Of a DNA stretch of 64,000 nucleotides, positions 37,240 through 46,258 are shown piece by piece. The notes below the pieces were generated by a model that saw nothing but the letters and a program-made list of their open reading frames with translations, was not told the DNA's origin and did no database searches. The DNA is from an uncultured Chloroflexus sp. GTDB lineage: Bacteria; Chloroflexota; Chloroflexia; Chloroflexales; Chloroflexaceae. The position numbers were made by a program, and so were the translations under genes. The DNA lies in assembly GCF_937951745.1 (NCBI RefSeq), contig NZ_CALFBQ010000049.1, forward strand, positions 22,096 through 86,095. The letters run 5' to 3'. Numbering within the stretch: the stretch's first letter is position 1; each line of letters opens with the position of its first letter.

Positions 37240-39603
37240 ATGACCGCTACCGAGATGAAGGAGCGACTGGTTGGACGGGCGTTGAAGCGCCGCGAAGACC
37301 CCAAGCTGATTACCGGTCACGGCAATTATCTTGATGACATCAAGCTGCCCGGTATGCTGCACATTGCGCTGGTGCGTAGCCCTTATGCTCATGCCAAAAT
37401 TGTGTCAATCGACGCAAGTAAAGCACTGGCAATGCCCGGTGTAGTTGCGGTATTCACCGGTAAGGACATGCTCGATATCAACCCGATGCCGGCAGCATGG
37501 CTGGCTTCAGGGGTGAAGAACAATCCGGTACCTCCGCGCGCGCTGGCCGTTGATAAGGTGGCAATGGTTGGCGATCCAGTGGCGATGGTGGTGGCTGAAA
37601 ACCGTTATATCGCTCGCGATGCTGCTGATGCGGTTGAGGTTGAGTACGAACCGCTACCAGCAGTTGTCGATGCCCGCAAAGCGGTTGAACCCGGCGCGCC
37701 CCAGATCCACGAGGCTGCACCCAACAATATTGTGTTTGAGTGGGAATGCGGGAATAAGGCAGCGGCGGACGCGGCAGTCGCGAGCGCCGAGGTGGTGGTT
37801 AAGGAAGAGATTATCAATCAACGCCTTATTCCCACCCCAATGGAGACGCGCGGTTCAATTGCGCGCTACGATGCCACGACTGGCGAATGGACGGTCTGGA
37901 TGACCTCGCAGGCGCCGCACGTGCATCGTTTGCTCTTAACTGCCTTCGTCTTCGGAGTGCCTGAAACAAAACTGCGCTGCATTGCGCCGAACGTCGGTGG
38001 TGGTTTTGGGCAGAAGATCTTCTGCTACAACGATATGGCCTTCACGATGTGGGCCGCGCGCAAGCTGGGCCGACCGGTGAAGTTTGTTGAGGATCGCTCT
38101 GAGAATTACAAGTATTCAACCCACGGACGCGACCATATCACCGAGGCCGAGCTGGCCGGTACCCGCGATGGCAAGATTACCGGCCTGCGCGTGAAGACAT
38201 GGGCGAATATTGGTGCTTACTTCTCGACCGTCGCTGCCGGTATTCCCACAACGCTCTACGGTCGGATCGTCACCGGGGTTTACAAGATTCCGGCAGCGCA
38301 CGTTCACGTAACCGGCGTGTATACCAATACGGCAATGGTTGATGCGTATCGCGGCGCCGGTCGCCCTGAAGCTAGCTACCTGATCGAACGCATGGTTGAT
38401 CGCTTTGCCGCTGAGATCGGGATGGATCCGGCTGAGGTGCGGCGCAAGAATTTCATCCAACCAGAAGACTTCCCCTACGATAATGGGTTGGGTCTGCTGC
38501 CCTACGATAGCGGCAATTACGAGCCGGCGTTGAACAAGGCGCTAGAAATTGCTGGCTATGCCGAGTTCCGCAAGCAGCAAGCGGAATTGCGCAAACAGGG
38601 CCGCTACCTCGGCATCGGTATCTCGTCGTATGTTGAAATCTGCGGCATTGCGCCAAGCGCGTGGATGGGCAGTCAAGGTTGGGGGGCCGGCCTTTGGGAA
38701 AGCGCTAATGTTCGTGTCCATCTCACCGGCAAGGTGGTGGTCACGACCGGCTCGCTGCCGCACGGCCAAGGCCTTGAGACGACCTTTGCCCAGATTGTGG
38801 CTGACGAGTTGGGTGTACCTTACGAGGATGTCGAGGTGCAGTGGGGCGACACTCAAGGTACACCGTTCGGCTATGGCACCTACGGCTCACGCTCGCTGGC
38901 CGTCGGCGGGGTGGCGATTAAGCGTAGCGTCGATAAGATCAAAGAGAAGGCGCGCAAGTTGGCCGCTCACCTGCTGGAAGCCAACGAGGCTGACATCGTG
39001 TTTGAGAATGGCCGCGCGTATGTCAAAGGTTCACCCGACAAGGGCAAGACAATTGGCGAGTTAGCCGCCGCTGCCGCCGTTGCTTATAACCTGCCACCCG
39101 GTATGGAACCCTTCCTCGACGAGACCAGCTACTACGATCCGCCGAACTGTACCTTCCCCTTCGGTACGCATGTAAGCATTGTTGAGGTTGATCCTGAAAC
39201 CGGCCATGTCAAGCTGTTGCGCTATATCGCGGTTGATGACTGCGGTAATCAGATCAATCCGCTGATCGTGGAAGGCCAAATTCACGGTGGTATCGCCCAA
39301 GGGTTGGCACAGGCACTCTACGAGGGGGCTGTCTATAGCGAAGACGGCCAATTGCTCACCGGTACGCTGATGGACTACGCTGTGCCGACGGCCGCAATGG
39401 TGCCGCATATCGAGACAGACCATACCGTTACACCGTCGCCGGTGAATCCGCTCGGCGTGAAGGGGGCTGGCGAGGCGGGCACGATTGCATCGGCGCAGTG
39501 CGTGATGAACGCGATTATTGATGCGCTGGCACCGTTCGGCGTGAAGCATTTGCAAATGCCGGCCACTCCCGAACGGATTTGGCACGCGATTCACGGTAAG
39601 TAG
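37240..39603 (+). CDS. coxL: Form II CO dehydrogenase-like molybdenum large subunit
   Basis: The 787-residue molybdopterin subunit carries the active-site loop AYRGAGR at 369-375. Form I enzymes, with proven CO oxidation, have AY-x-CSFR with a catalytic Cys; AYRGAGR is the form II signature, whose substrate is often uncertain. The motif GGFGQK and the C-terminal GVKGAGEAGT are those of the family. It may oxidise CO slowly or another aldehyde/heterocycle. No coxD, coxE or coxF maturation genes are in the window. Confidence 0.92.
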   Translation: MTATEMKERLVGRALKRREDPKLITGHGNYLDDIKLPGMLHIALVRSPYAHAKIVSIDASKALAMPGVVAVFTGKDMLDINPMPAAWLASGVKNNPVPPRALAVDKVAMVGDPVAMVVAENRYIARDAADAVEVEYEPLPAVVDARKAVEPGAPQIHEAAPNNIVFEWECGNKAAADAAVASAEVVVKEEIINQRLIPTPMETRGSIARYDATTGEWTVWMTSQAPHVHRLLLTAFVFGVPETKLRCIAPNVGGGFGQKIFCYNDMAFTMWAARKLGRPVKFVEDRSENYKYSTHGRDHITEAELAGTRDGKITGLRVKTWANIGAYFSTVAAGIPTTLYGRIVTGVYKIPAAHVHVTGVYTNTAMVDAYRGAGRPEASYLIERMVDRFAAEIGMDPAEVRRKNFIQPEDFPYDNGLGLLPYDSGNYEPALNKALEIAGYAEFRKQQAELRKQGRYLGIGISSYVEICGIAPSAWMGSQGWGAGLWESANVRVHLTGKVVVTTGSLPHGQGLETTFAQIVADELGVPYEDVEVQWGDTQGTPFGYGTYGSRSLAVGGVAIKRSVDKIKEKARKLAAHLLEANEADIVFENGRAYVKGSPDKGKTIGELAAAAAVAYNLPPGMEPFLDETSYYDPPNCTFPFGTHVSIVEVDPETGHVKLLRYIAVDDCGNQINPLIVEGQIHGGIAQGLAQALYEGAVYSEDGQLLTGTLMDYAVPTAAMVPHIETDHTVTPSPVNPLGVKGAGEAGTIASAQCVMNAIIDALAPFGVKHLQMPATPERIWHAIHGK

Positions 39604-39668
39604 CGAGAAGCAACGCAGGCGCGGGCTACTTTGAGCCTGTGCCTGCTATGACGCATAAGGGAGTAGCT

Positions 39669-40529
39669 ATGATTCCAGCTCCTTTCGATTACTACGCGCC
39701 GACGAGCCTTGCCGAGGCGCTGACGTTGTTGCAGCAGCACGGCGATGATGCCAAGATCCTAGCCGGTGGTCACTCGCTCTTGCCGGCGATGAAACTGCGC
39801 CTTGCATCGCCAAGTGTGTTGATCGATATCAATAAAGTGGCCGAACTGCGCGGGATTAAGGTCAATGGTACGGTCGAGATCGGTGCAATGACCACATGGA
39901 GTGCCATCGAGCATCATACGGCATTGGCCAAGGCTTGCCCGGCGATGACCGACGCGGTTGGCCTTATCGGCGACATTCAGGTGCGCAATCGCGGCACTAT
40001 CGGTGGCTCGCTGGCCCATGCTGACCCTGCTGCTGATATGCCGGCCGTAGTGTTGGCGCTCGATGCCCAGATCCATGTTGAAGGCCCCAACGGCCCACGC
40101 GCCATCGCCGCGGCTGATTTCTTCACCGATATGCTCAGTACGGCCCTCGAACCGGGCGAGATTATCACTACCATTACATTTGATAGCCATGGCGCTGGTG
40201 AAGGCTCAGCTTACGCCAAGTTCCCCCATCCGGCAAGCCGATACGCGATTGTTGGCGCAGCCGCGTATGTCAAAATGGAAAATGGTCAGGTGACGGCATG
40301 CCGCGTGGCAATTACCGGCGCCGGCCCTAAGGCTGAACGTCAGCCTGCCGTCGAGCAGGCGCTGATCGGCACTGACGGCAGCGCCGATGCCGTGGCCGCC
40401 GCCGCTGCCCATGCTGGCGAAGGCATGGATATGCTCGGCGACATCCACGCCAGCGCAGAGTACCGACGGGCAATGTGCAAGGTCTACACCAAGCGCGCCT
40501 TGCTTAGGGCAATCGAGCGCGCACGATAG
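39669..40529 (+). CDS. coxM: CO dehydrogenase-type FAD medium subunit
   Basis: The 286-residue flavin subunit has the FAD motifs AGGHSLLP near residue 32 and TIGGSLAHADPA near residue 112. It takes electrons from CoxS to quinone or another acceptor. Start at the ATG 39669, which has GGGAG upstream. It ends the operon in the order G-S-L-M, instead of the M-S-L order of form I clusters. Confidence 0.92.
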   Translation: MIPAPFDYYAPTSLAEALTLLQQHGDDAKILAGGHSLLPAMKLRLASPSVLIDINKVAELRGIKVNGTVEIGAMTTWSAIEHHTALAKACPAMTDAVGLIGDIQVRNRGTIGGSLAHADPAADMPAVVLALDAQIHVEGPNGPRAIAAADFFTDMLSTALEPGEIITTITFDSHGAGEGSAYAKFPHPASRYAIVGAAAYVKMENGQVTACRVAITGAGPKAERQPAVEQALIGTDGSADAVAAAAAHAGEGMDMLGDIHASAEYRRAMCKVYTKRALLRAIERAR

Positions 40530-40535
40530 AGCAAT

Positions 40536-40564
40536 GGAAGGGCGGGTTTATAACTCGCCCTTCC
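40536..40564 (+). terminator. Stem-loop after coxM
   Basis: GGAAGGGCG and CGCCCTTCC form a perfect nine-bp stem with an eleven-base loop seven bases after the stop codon. The following bases are not T-rich, so it is a probable but not certain terminator. The next 240 bases (to 40802) hold nothing I can identify. Confidence 0.5.
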
Positions 40565-40802
40565 GGTTCATATCCCCCTAACCGCTACACCCTTCCCCCA
40601 ACCGTACTGACTTACTCTGCGCTGACGAACAAACAGAGAACAATCATATTAGGATACGCGCATTCTTCAGCGCAAGAAGGAAAAGAGGGAAGACGCTTTC
40701 TCCGTCGTATGGAGCCATCACGGGCGTGCTCTCCGATACGCCATTCAAGAACTACCTATCGCATCGGCGTATCCCACACTTCAGTTTATGTACCTATTCG
40801 GA

Positions 40803-41210
40803 TCATAAGGAACCGGTTTCAACTGGCCCGATGAGCAATACGGATCTGGCAGTACCGTCAGACCACGCTACACCCCTTCCCGAACGATGAATAGCACTAC
40901 CCACCGCTTTGTCGAAGCAATAGACTGTCACAAGCTCGCTGATGAAGCCAATCTCCTTAGCAAATTCTGTAATTAGCTCGCCATCGTCCATGCGCAATAC
41001 GGTGATGGAGACAATGGAATAGGCGATGAACGGCGCATTGAAGCTGAGCACGATTGAGACCACTTAGAGCAACCACGTGACGATTTTGAGAGTGATCCAG
41101 ACCTTCGGCACATTATCAAACGTAACCTTGCAGTGGCTACACTCTGTTGCCTTGAAATCTGCCAAAGGCGCGTGCACCCCCGTACCGGTCAACGATGCGG
41201 GGGACATCAT
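40803..41210 (-). pseudogene. Decayed zinc-ribbon/membrane protein with in-frame stop
   Basis: One reading frame runs from the tandem ATG at 41210 to 40803, broken by a TAA at 41064-41066. Before the stop it encodes a short zinc-ribbon-like ECSHCKVTF and the beginning of a membrane helix (VWITLKIVTWLL); after it come VVSIVLSF, APFIAYSIVSITVL and a soluble tail. The helix is continuous across the stop, which suggests one original gene of about 135 codons. A GTG directly after the stop could start the last 86 residues as a separate protein. No family is recognised. It may also be chance, as neither part has a clear ribosome-binding site. Confidence 0.35.
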
Positions 41211-41235
41211 TCCTAGCGTGAACACCTCGACATGA

Positions 41236-42243
41236 CTACGCAATCTTGAAGTAGACGATGGTCTTGTGCCGAGACTGCACTCCTTCCATCGTTACAGCGT
41301 ATAACCCTTTCGGTAGTTGCCCAAAGAGGACAATACTGGAACTACCATCGTCTTCAGCGGTATTGCCACCAACAATATCTACCCCTATGACGATACCGGT
41401 TGCGACTTGGGTAACATAGACCCCAACCTGCTCACCGGGAGTAAAGCCATAACCAATGATGTTTACTTCAAAATTCTGACTGCCTCTTATACATATCGGT
41501 TTAACCGAACCATTGATCGGCGCCGGAATATCCGCACAAGGGTCAGCCGGCGCTGGCGGTGGCGTAGGTTGTGGCCTAGGCTGCGACCCGAATGCCTCAC
41601 GACCCAATAGCCCCAACAACACCACATTCGGGCCGAGGTTTGTGTGCAACTCGAACCGCGCCCGCTCGAACCACTGCGTCAGCACCGTATCGCCTGACGA
41701 GTTGGTCTCGACCCGCGCTTCGGTCAACGGCAAGCCGAACAGGGCTAAACTCTCAGCCTCGCTAAAGCCGCGCTGACCATCAAAATCCAACCCATGCGAC
41801 TGCCAGTAACGCAAGAAGGCGTCACACACCAGATGTTGGGTCTGAGCAAAGTAACGGCAGCCAGACTGCTGCGTGGTTGGTGCCTTTGGCTCATTCTGCC
41901 AAGGGGTACCGCGTCGCTGCAACAGATCATCACCCAATCGACCGAGTAACACATCGTAAGGGCGTGCGTTTTCTGGATGCAGCTCAAAACGGTTACGCTC
42001 GAAGATTTGCACCAGCCGCACCCTACCTTCTACCTCTTGCTGGAACGCAGGCATTATCGGGAACCCAAACACGGGGAGACCACCGTTCTGCTGCCAGTAC
42101 TCGGCAAATCGACCTTCAATACAATTCGGCACTTCGTTGAAACAGATTCGGTTCTGCGCGTTGATGAGTGGCGTTGGCATCAATACGGCCAGCAACATTA
42201 TCGCCACTACTGTTGCGAACAGATGCAGCCAGCGCAATCTCAT
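41236..42243 (-). CDS. Secreted protein with two FERxRFE-type modules
   Basis: The 335-residue protein has an N-terminal signal peptide (ending near LINAQ). Two copies of an about 90-residue module follow: RFAEYWQQNGGLPVFG...QIFERNRFELHPENARPYDVLLGRLG and RYWQSHGLDFDGQRGFSE...QWFERARFELHTNLGPNVVLLGLLG. I associate this module with secreted Chloroflexota proteins, with unknown function. A Pro-rich linker and a beta domain (about 235-335) end the protein. The ATG at 42243 has GGGGGG before it; another ATG five codons upstream is possible. Confidence 0.78.
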   Translation of the reverse strand: MRLRWLHLFATVVAIMLLAVLMPTPLINAQNRICFNEVPNCIEGRFAEYWQQNGGLPVFGFPIMPAFQQEVEGRVRLVQIFERNRFELHPENARPYDVLLGRLGDDLLQRRGTPWQNEPKAPTTQQSGCRYFAQTQHLVCDAFLRYWQSHGLDFDGQRGFSEAESLALFGLPLTEARVETNSSGDTVLTQWFERARFELHTNLGPNVVLLGLLGREAFGSQPRPQPTPPPAPADPCADIPAPINGSVKPICIRGSQNFEVNIIGYGFTPGEQVGVYVTQVATGIVIGVDIVGGNTAEDDGSSSIVLFGQLPKGLYAVTMEGVQSRHKTIVYFKIA

Positions 42244-42557
42244 ACAAACCCCCCGCATGTTTTGAGAAGGTAATAACAGATGTTAGCATCATACAGCAAA
42301 ATCATCGTCGTGTCAATAAAATTATTAAAGAAAAGTTCTTAATAAAATAACAATATTTACTTTATTATTCATATGTTTTTGTATTATCATTGATTTAAAT
42401 GAATTTTTCAGCAGACATCCAAAGCGAGGGCGACAAACTAGTAGGATCGCCGCGCTTGCTTCGCCGATTGGTCTCGCGCCTACGAATACCCAGCCCCAAG
42501 GTCGAAGCGTCCAACATACGCAGTTTATTCAATAATTAATCCAATCTTTATTTTTAT
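42244..42557. other. AT-rich intergenic stretch
   Basis: Around 42290-42400 and 42525-42560 the DNA is far richer in A and T than its surroundings (runs such as TTATTAAAGAAAAG and TTTATTATTC). A GC-rich island lies between (42415-42520). No coding frame or known RNA is evident. It may be promoter-proximal DNA for the phn operon or a remnant of foreign DNA. Confidence 0.5.
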
Positions 42558-42588
42558 TTAACATTTTTCTCGTTGGCAGATAATCTGC
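42558..42588 (+). promoter_or_regulatory. phn operon promoter with palindromic operator
   Basis: TTAACA (42558-42563) and TAATCT (42581-42586) are 17 bases apart. The -10 lies inside a perfect palindrome GCAGAT-A-ATCTGC (42576-42588), the position expected for a repressor site. No Pho box is recognised. Confidence 0.55.
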
Positions 42589-42643
42589 TTTAGTCACAAT
42601 AAGTAGCGCATACATCATCATACTTAGGAGGTCAATAACTGGT

Positions 42644-43660
42644 ATGGCTCGCATGATGCGCTTGGCGTTCCTGTATTTCATGGTTGTAGCATTCGTTACC
42701 GCCTGCGGCTCTACCCCTCAGACAACCACCGCACCAACCTCAGCTCCGGCCGCAGCCGATGCTTGCCCTCGCCCCCCTGAAATGGATGCACGCTTTTGTG
42801 ATGAAGATGGCGATCTTGTTGCCGATCCACCCAAAGATCCAGCCCAATGGGTCAATCCTGATACCCTCATCTTCGCCTACACACCAGTCGAAGACCCTTC
42901 GGTCTACCGCGTCGCATGGGCAGATTTTCTGGCTCACCTCGAAAAAGTGACCGGCAAGAAAGTCGAATTCTTCGCTGTCGACTCCAATGCAGCCCAGCTT
43001 GAAGCAATGCGCGCCGGCCGCCTCCACGTTGCCGGTTTCAATAGCGGCAGCGTTCCGTTTGCCGTCAACTTTGCCGGCTTTGTCCCTTTCACGATGATGG
43101 CAAAGGCAGATGGCTCGTTTGGCTACGAGATGGAGATCATTGTTCCAGCAAATAGCGATATTCAGTCGATTGAAGACTTAAGGGGTCGGCGCGTCGCCTT
43201 TACCGAGCCAACATCGAACTCAGGGTTCAAAGCCCCTTCGGCCCTACTGGCATCGCAGTTCAACCTATCGAGCGAGCGCGGCGACTTTGAAGCCGTCTTC
43301 TCTGGCGGTCACGATAATTCGATCCTTGGCGTAGCGAACGGTGATTATGATGCAGCCGCTATCGCCAACTCGGTGATGAAGCGGATGATCAAGCGTGGAG
43401 TCATAAAGGCCGACCAAATTCGATCGATTTACCGCTCGCAGACGTTCCCTACTACCGCTTACGGCTACGTCTACAACCTCACGCCAGAATTGGCCGCAAA
43501 GGTACGTGAGGCCTTTGCTACCTTCAATTGGGAAGGCTCCTCGTTGCAGCAAGAGTTTAGCAAGTCGGGCGAAGCCCAGTTCATCCCCATTACCTACAAA
43601 GAGCACTGGGAAGTTATTCGCCAGATCGACAAAGCATTAGGTGTAAAATACGTCCAGTAA
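42644..43660 (+). CDS. phnD: Phosphonate/phosphite-type ABC substrate-binding lipoprotein
   Basis: The 338-residue precursor has a lipoprotein signal ending VTAC with Cys21. The mature part is of the PhnD/PtxB family, with FAYTPVEDPSVYR, FNSGSVPF and the segment AFTEPTSNSGFKAPSALL. It binds a phosphonate, phosphite or related oxyanion outside the membrane and passes it to the two PhnE permeases. Homology cannot tell which ligand; no C-P lyase or phosphite dehydrogenase gene is near. An AGGAGG precedes the ATG by about 12 bases. Confidence 0.9.
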   Translation: MARMMRLAFLYFMVVAFVTACGSTPQTTTAPTSAPAAADACPRPPEMDARFCDEDGDLVADPPKDPAQWVNPDTLIFAYTPVEDPSVYRVAWADFLAHLEKVTGKKVEFFAVDSNAAQLEAMRAGRLHVAGFNSGSVPFAVNFAGFVPFTMMAKADGSFGYEMEIIVPANSDIQSIEDLRGRRVAFTEPTSNSGFKAPSALLASQFNLSSERGDFEAVFSGGHDNSILGVANGDYDAAAIANSVMKRMIKRGVIKADQIRSIYRSQTFPTTAYGYVYNLTPELAAKVREAFATFNWEGSSLQQEFSKSGEAQFIPITYKEHWEVIRQIDKALGVKYVQ

Positions 43661-43681
43661 ACCGGTCTTCGCTATAAGAAT

Positions 43682-43715
43682 GCACAAGACGAGAAGATAC
43701 TATCTCGTCTTGTGC
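43682..43715 (+). other. Strong hairpin between phnD and phnC
   Basis: A perfect 13-bp stem (GCACAAGACGAGA and TCTCGTCTTGTGC, eight-base loop) lies between the genes, with only TCATCTTT after it. Such hairpins typically protect the upstream binding-protein mRNA and lower expression of the transporter genes. Confidence 0.65.
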
Positions 43716-43735
43716 TCATCTTTAAGGATGCTGGC

Positions 43736-44533
43736 ATGCTCCGTATTGAACAACTTGTGAAACGATACCCAACTGGTGATACTGCTCTGCGTGGCGTGAG
43801 TTTATCAGTAGCAGAAGGACAGGTTGTCGCCCTGATTGGGCCATCGGGTGCCGGTAAAAGTACGCTCATCCGCTGTGTCAATCGGCTGGTCGAACCGACG
43901 TCTGGCAAGATTTGGCTGCGCGATACTGAAATTACTGCGCTTCATCCAAGGCAACTTCGCCGCATTCGACGGCGAATCGGGATGATTTTTCAAGAGTATG
44001 CGCTCGTCGAGCGTTTATCAGTGATGGAAAATGTCCTTTCCGGTCGGCTAGGCTACGTCAATTTTTGGCAAAGCTGGTTTCGGCGCTTTCCTCAAACCGA
44101 TATTGATCAGGCATTTACCTTGCTCGACCGCGTCGGGCTAAGCGATTTTATTGACAAACGAGCCGATGAATTGTCGGGTGGGCAACGCCAACGGGTAGGG
44201 ATTGCGCGCGCACTCATTCAATCGCCCGATCTCTTGCTGGTCGATGAACCAACCGCTAGTCTCGATCCGAAAACCTCACGCCAAATTATGCGTTTGATCA
44301 CCGAGCTTGCGCGTGAACGCGGCCTTGCGGTCATTATTAACATTCACGACGTGCCACTGGCGCAGATGTTCGTGCAACGGATTGTTGGGTTGCGCGCCGG
44401 CGAGATTGTGTACGACGGCCCGCCAGATGGTTTGACGCCTGATCGGTTGAGCGAGATCTACGGGGCAGAAGATTGGGGCGCGAGCCAAGCAACAACTGCC
44501 GAGCAAGAACCATCGTTGACAGCACAAGAGTAA
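43736..44533 (+). CDS. phnC: Phosphonate-type ABC transporter ATPase
   Basis: The 265-residue ATPase has Walker [10 protein letters not shown] with Lys41, the signature LSGGQRQR and Walker [13 protein letters not shown]. It energises uptake by the adjacent permeases. Start at the ATG 43736 (AAGGA seven bases upstream); the frame is open earlier but that part overlaps the hairpin. Confidence 0.93.
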   Translation: MLRIEQLVKRYPTGDTALRGVSLSVAEGQVVALIGPSGAGKSTLIRCVNRLVEPTSGKIWLRDTEITALHPRQLRRIRRRIGMIFQEYALVERLSVMENVLSGRLGYVNFWQSWFRRFPQTDIDQAFTLLDRVGLSDFIDKRADELSGGQRQRVGIARALIQSPDLLLVDEPTASLDPKTSRQIMRLITELARERGLAVIINIHDVPLAQMFVQRIVGLRAGEIVYDGPPDGLTPDRLSEIYGAEDWGASQATTAEQEPSLTAQE

Positions 44534-44546
44534 GGACACCATCTGT

Positions 44547-45359
44547 ATGGCAGAAATCACCTCTCCCTCACCGTATCGCCGCTGGCGTAAGCCACCGTTG
44601 ATCAAAAACCCGTGGCTACGCTGGGGAGTAGTGATCGGGGCATTGGTCTACCTCGCGCTGGCGATCAGTTCCGTTTCGGTCGATAGCGCGCGTATTGCGC
44701 GCGGTCTCGAACGGGGCGGTCGTATGATTGCAGCGTTCCTCCAGCCCGATTTCGTCTCACGTTGGGACGACATCCAAATCGGGGTGTTGGAGAGTTTGAC
44801 CATGACCGTCGTCTCGACCATTGCCGGCGTCTTGCTGTCGGTTCCCATCGGATTAGGCGCAGCCCGTAATATCGTGCCAACGCCAATCTACCTGATTTGT
44901 CGCGGTATTATCACCCTGTCACGCACCTTTCAAGAGGTCGTTATTGCGATTGTCTTCGTCGTCATGTTTGGTTTTGGCCCACTGGCCGGCGTTTGCACCT
45001 TAGCTTTTGCCACTATCGGTTTCCTTGCTAAGTTGCTTGCCGAAGATATTGAAGAGATCGATCCGGCGCCACTCGAAGCGATCCGTGCGACTGGCGCTGG
45101 CTGGCTCAAGACGATTACCTATGCGGTAATGCCCCAAGTAAGCGCACGACTAGTTGGCTTGAGCGTGTATCGATTCGATATCAATCTGCGCGAGTCGGCC
45201 ATCGTCGGGATCGTTGGCGCCGGGGGTATTGGTTCTACCCTACAGACTACGTTTAATCGCTATGATTATGACGTGGCCGGAGCTATTTTGATCATTATCA
45301 TCACGTTGGTGATGATGACCGAACTTGTTTCAGCGCAAATTCGCAAGAGGTTGCAATAA
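44547..45359 (+). CDS. phnE: Phosphonate-type ABC transporter permease 1
   Basis: The 270-residue membrane protein has about six helices and the cytoplasmic coupling motif EAIRATGAGWLKTITYAVMPQ, the EAA loop that contacts PhnC. A long first periplasmic/cytosolic stretch follows helix 1. It ends in TAATG, its stop sharing a base with the next start, so the two permeases are translated together. Confidence 0.92.
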   Translation: MAEITSPSPYRRWRKPPLIKNPWLRWGVVIGALVYLALAISSVSVDSARIARGLERGGRMIAAFLQPDFVSRWDDIQIGVLESLTMTVVSTIAGVLLSVPIGLGAARNIVPTPIYLICRGIITLSRTFQEVVIAIVFVVMFGFGPLAGVCTLAFATIGFLAKLLAEDIEEIDPAPLEAIRATGAGWLKTITYAVMPQVSARLVGLSVYRFDINLRESAIVGIVGAGGIGSTLQTTFNRYDYDVAGAILIIIITLVMMTELVSAQIRKRLQ

Positions 45360-46171
45360 TGCCGGTACGCATTGCAAACAATGGCAAAATCTGGCAGCGG
45401 TATGATACCACTACCCGCCTGCGTCTATGGGGCGGTTGGCTTGGAGGGACGGTCATCACTCTGATCTGCTGGCAGCTTATCGCGAACCGGACTCGTTGGG
45501 AGTTCGCCGCTGATGCTCCCCGGCAATTGGCAATCTTTCTGCAACGCGTGTTTCCACCCGATTGGTCGTATATCAATCAATTATGGCAACCACTGTGGGA
45601 TACGCTAACCATTGCGACGCTTGGCACCCTGTTAGCCGTGATCATTGCGCTCCCGTTGAGTTTTCTTGCCGCGCGCAACACTACACCCCACCCGGTCATT
45701 CGTTATCTCACCCTGCTCATCATCGTAGTGTCGCGCTCAGTTAATTCGCTCATTTGGGCATTGATCATCGTTGCTATTACCGGCCCCGGTGTCTTAGCCG
45801 GTATTATCGCTATCGCCCTACGTTCAATCGGCTTCATCGGCAAGCTGGCCTTCGAGTCGGTCGAAGAAACCAGTCGAGAACCGGTCGAAGCAATCACCGC
45901 AACAGGTGCGAGTCGGTTGCAGGTGCTCAGCTACAGCATCCTCCCACAGGTTATGCCAAGTTTCGCCGGTATCAGCATCTTCCGCTGGGATATTAACATT
46001 CGCGAAGCGACGGTGATAGGCTTGGTAGGCGCCGGTGGCATTGGGCTGAATCTTAACGCTACCGTGAACCTACTGCGCTGGGATCAGGCCGGCATGATCT
46101 TTGTCGTCATTTTCGGCCTCGTATTGATCAGTGAAGCGATTTCAGCGCGGGTGCGACAAGCGATTATCTGA
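45359..46171 (+). CDS. phnE: Phosphonate-type ABC transporter permease 2
   Basis: The second 270-residue permease resembles the first, with EAITATGASRLQVLSYSILPQ as the EAA loop and LVGAGGIGLNLNATVN near the C-terminus. Two phnE genes giving a heterodimer are common in this family. It is the last gene of the operon. Confidence 0.92.
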   Translation: MPVRIANNGKIWQRYDTTTRLRLWGGWLGGTVITLICWQLIANRTRWEFAADAPRQLAIFLQRVFPPDWSYINQLWQPLWDTLTIATLGTLLAVIIALPLSFLAARNTTPHPVIRYLTLLIIVVSRSVNSLIWALIIVAITGPGVLAGIIAIALRSIGFIGKLAFESVEETSREPVEAITATGASRLQVLSYSILPQVMPSFAGISIFRWDINIREATVIGLVGAGGIGLNLNATVNLLRWDQAGMIFVVIFGLVLISEAISARVRQAII

Positions 46172-46201
46172 GCTATCACTTCCAGCGAACGTGATACCAA
46201 C

Positions 46202-46233
46202 GCGAGGAGATACGGCACTTGCCGTACCTCCTC
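46202..46233. terminator. Bidirectional stem-loop between phnE and metG
   Basis: CGAGGAGATACGG and CCGTACCTCCTCG form a 13-bp stem with one mismatch. It lies 31 bases after phnE and 25 bases after the end of the convergent metG. No T-run is seen on either side. Confidence 0.5.
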
Positions 46234-46258
46234 GGTAGCGTTCAACCACTCCCCCTGC

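Noticed and set aside
42644..46171. Assigning the transporter specifically to phosphite (ptxABC) or phosphonate
   Set aside because: No C-P lyase, phosphite dehydrogenase or phosphonatase gene is present and the binding protein cannot be assigned by eye.
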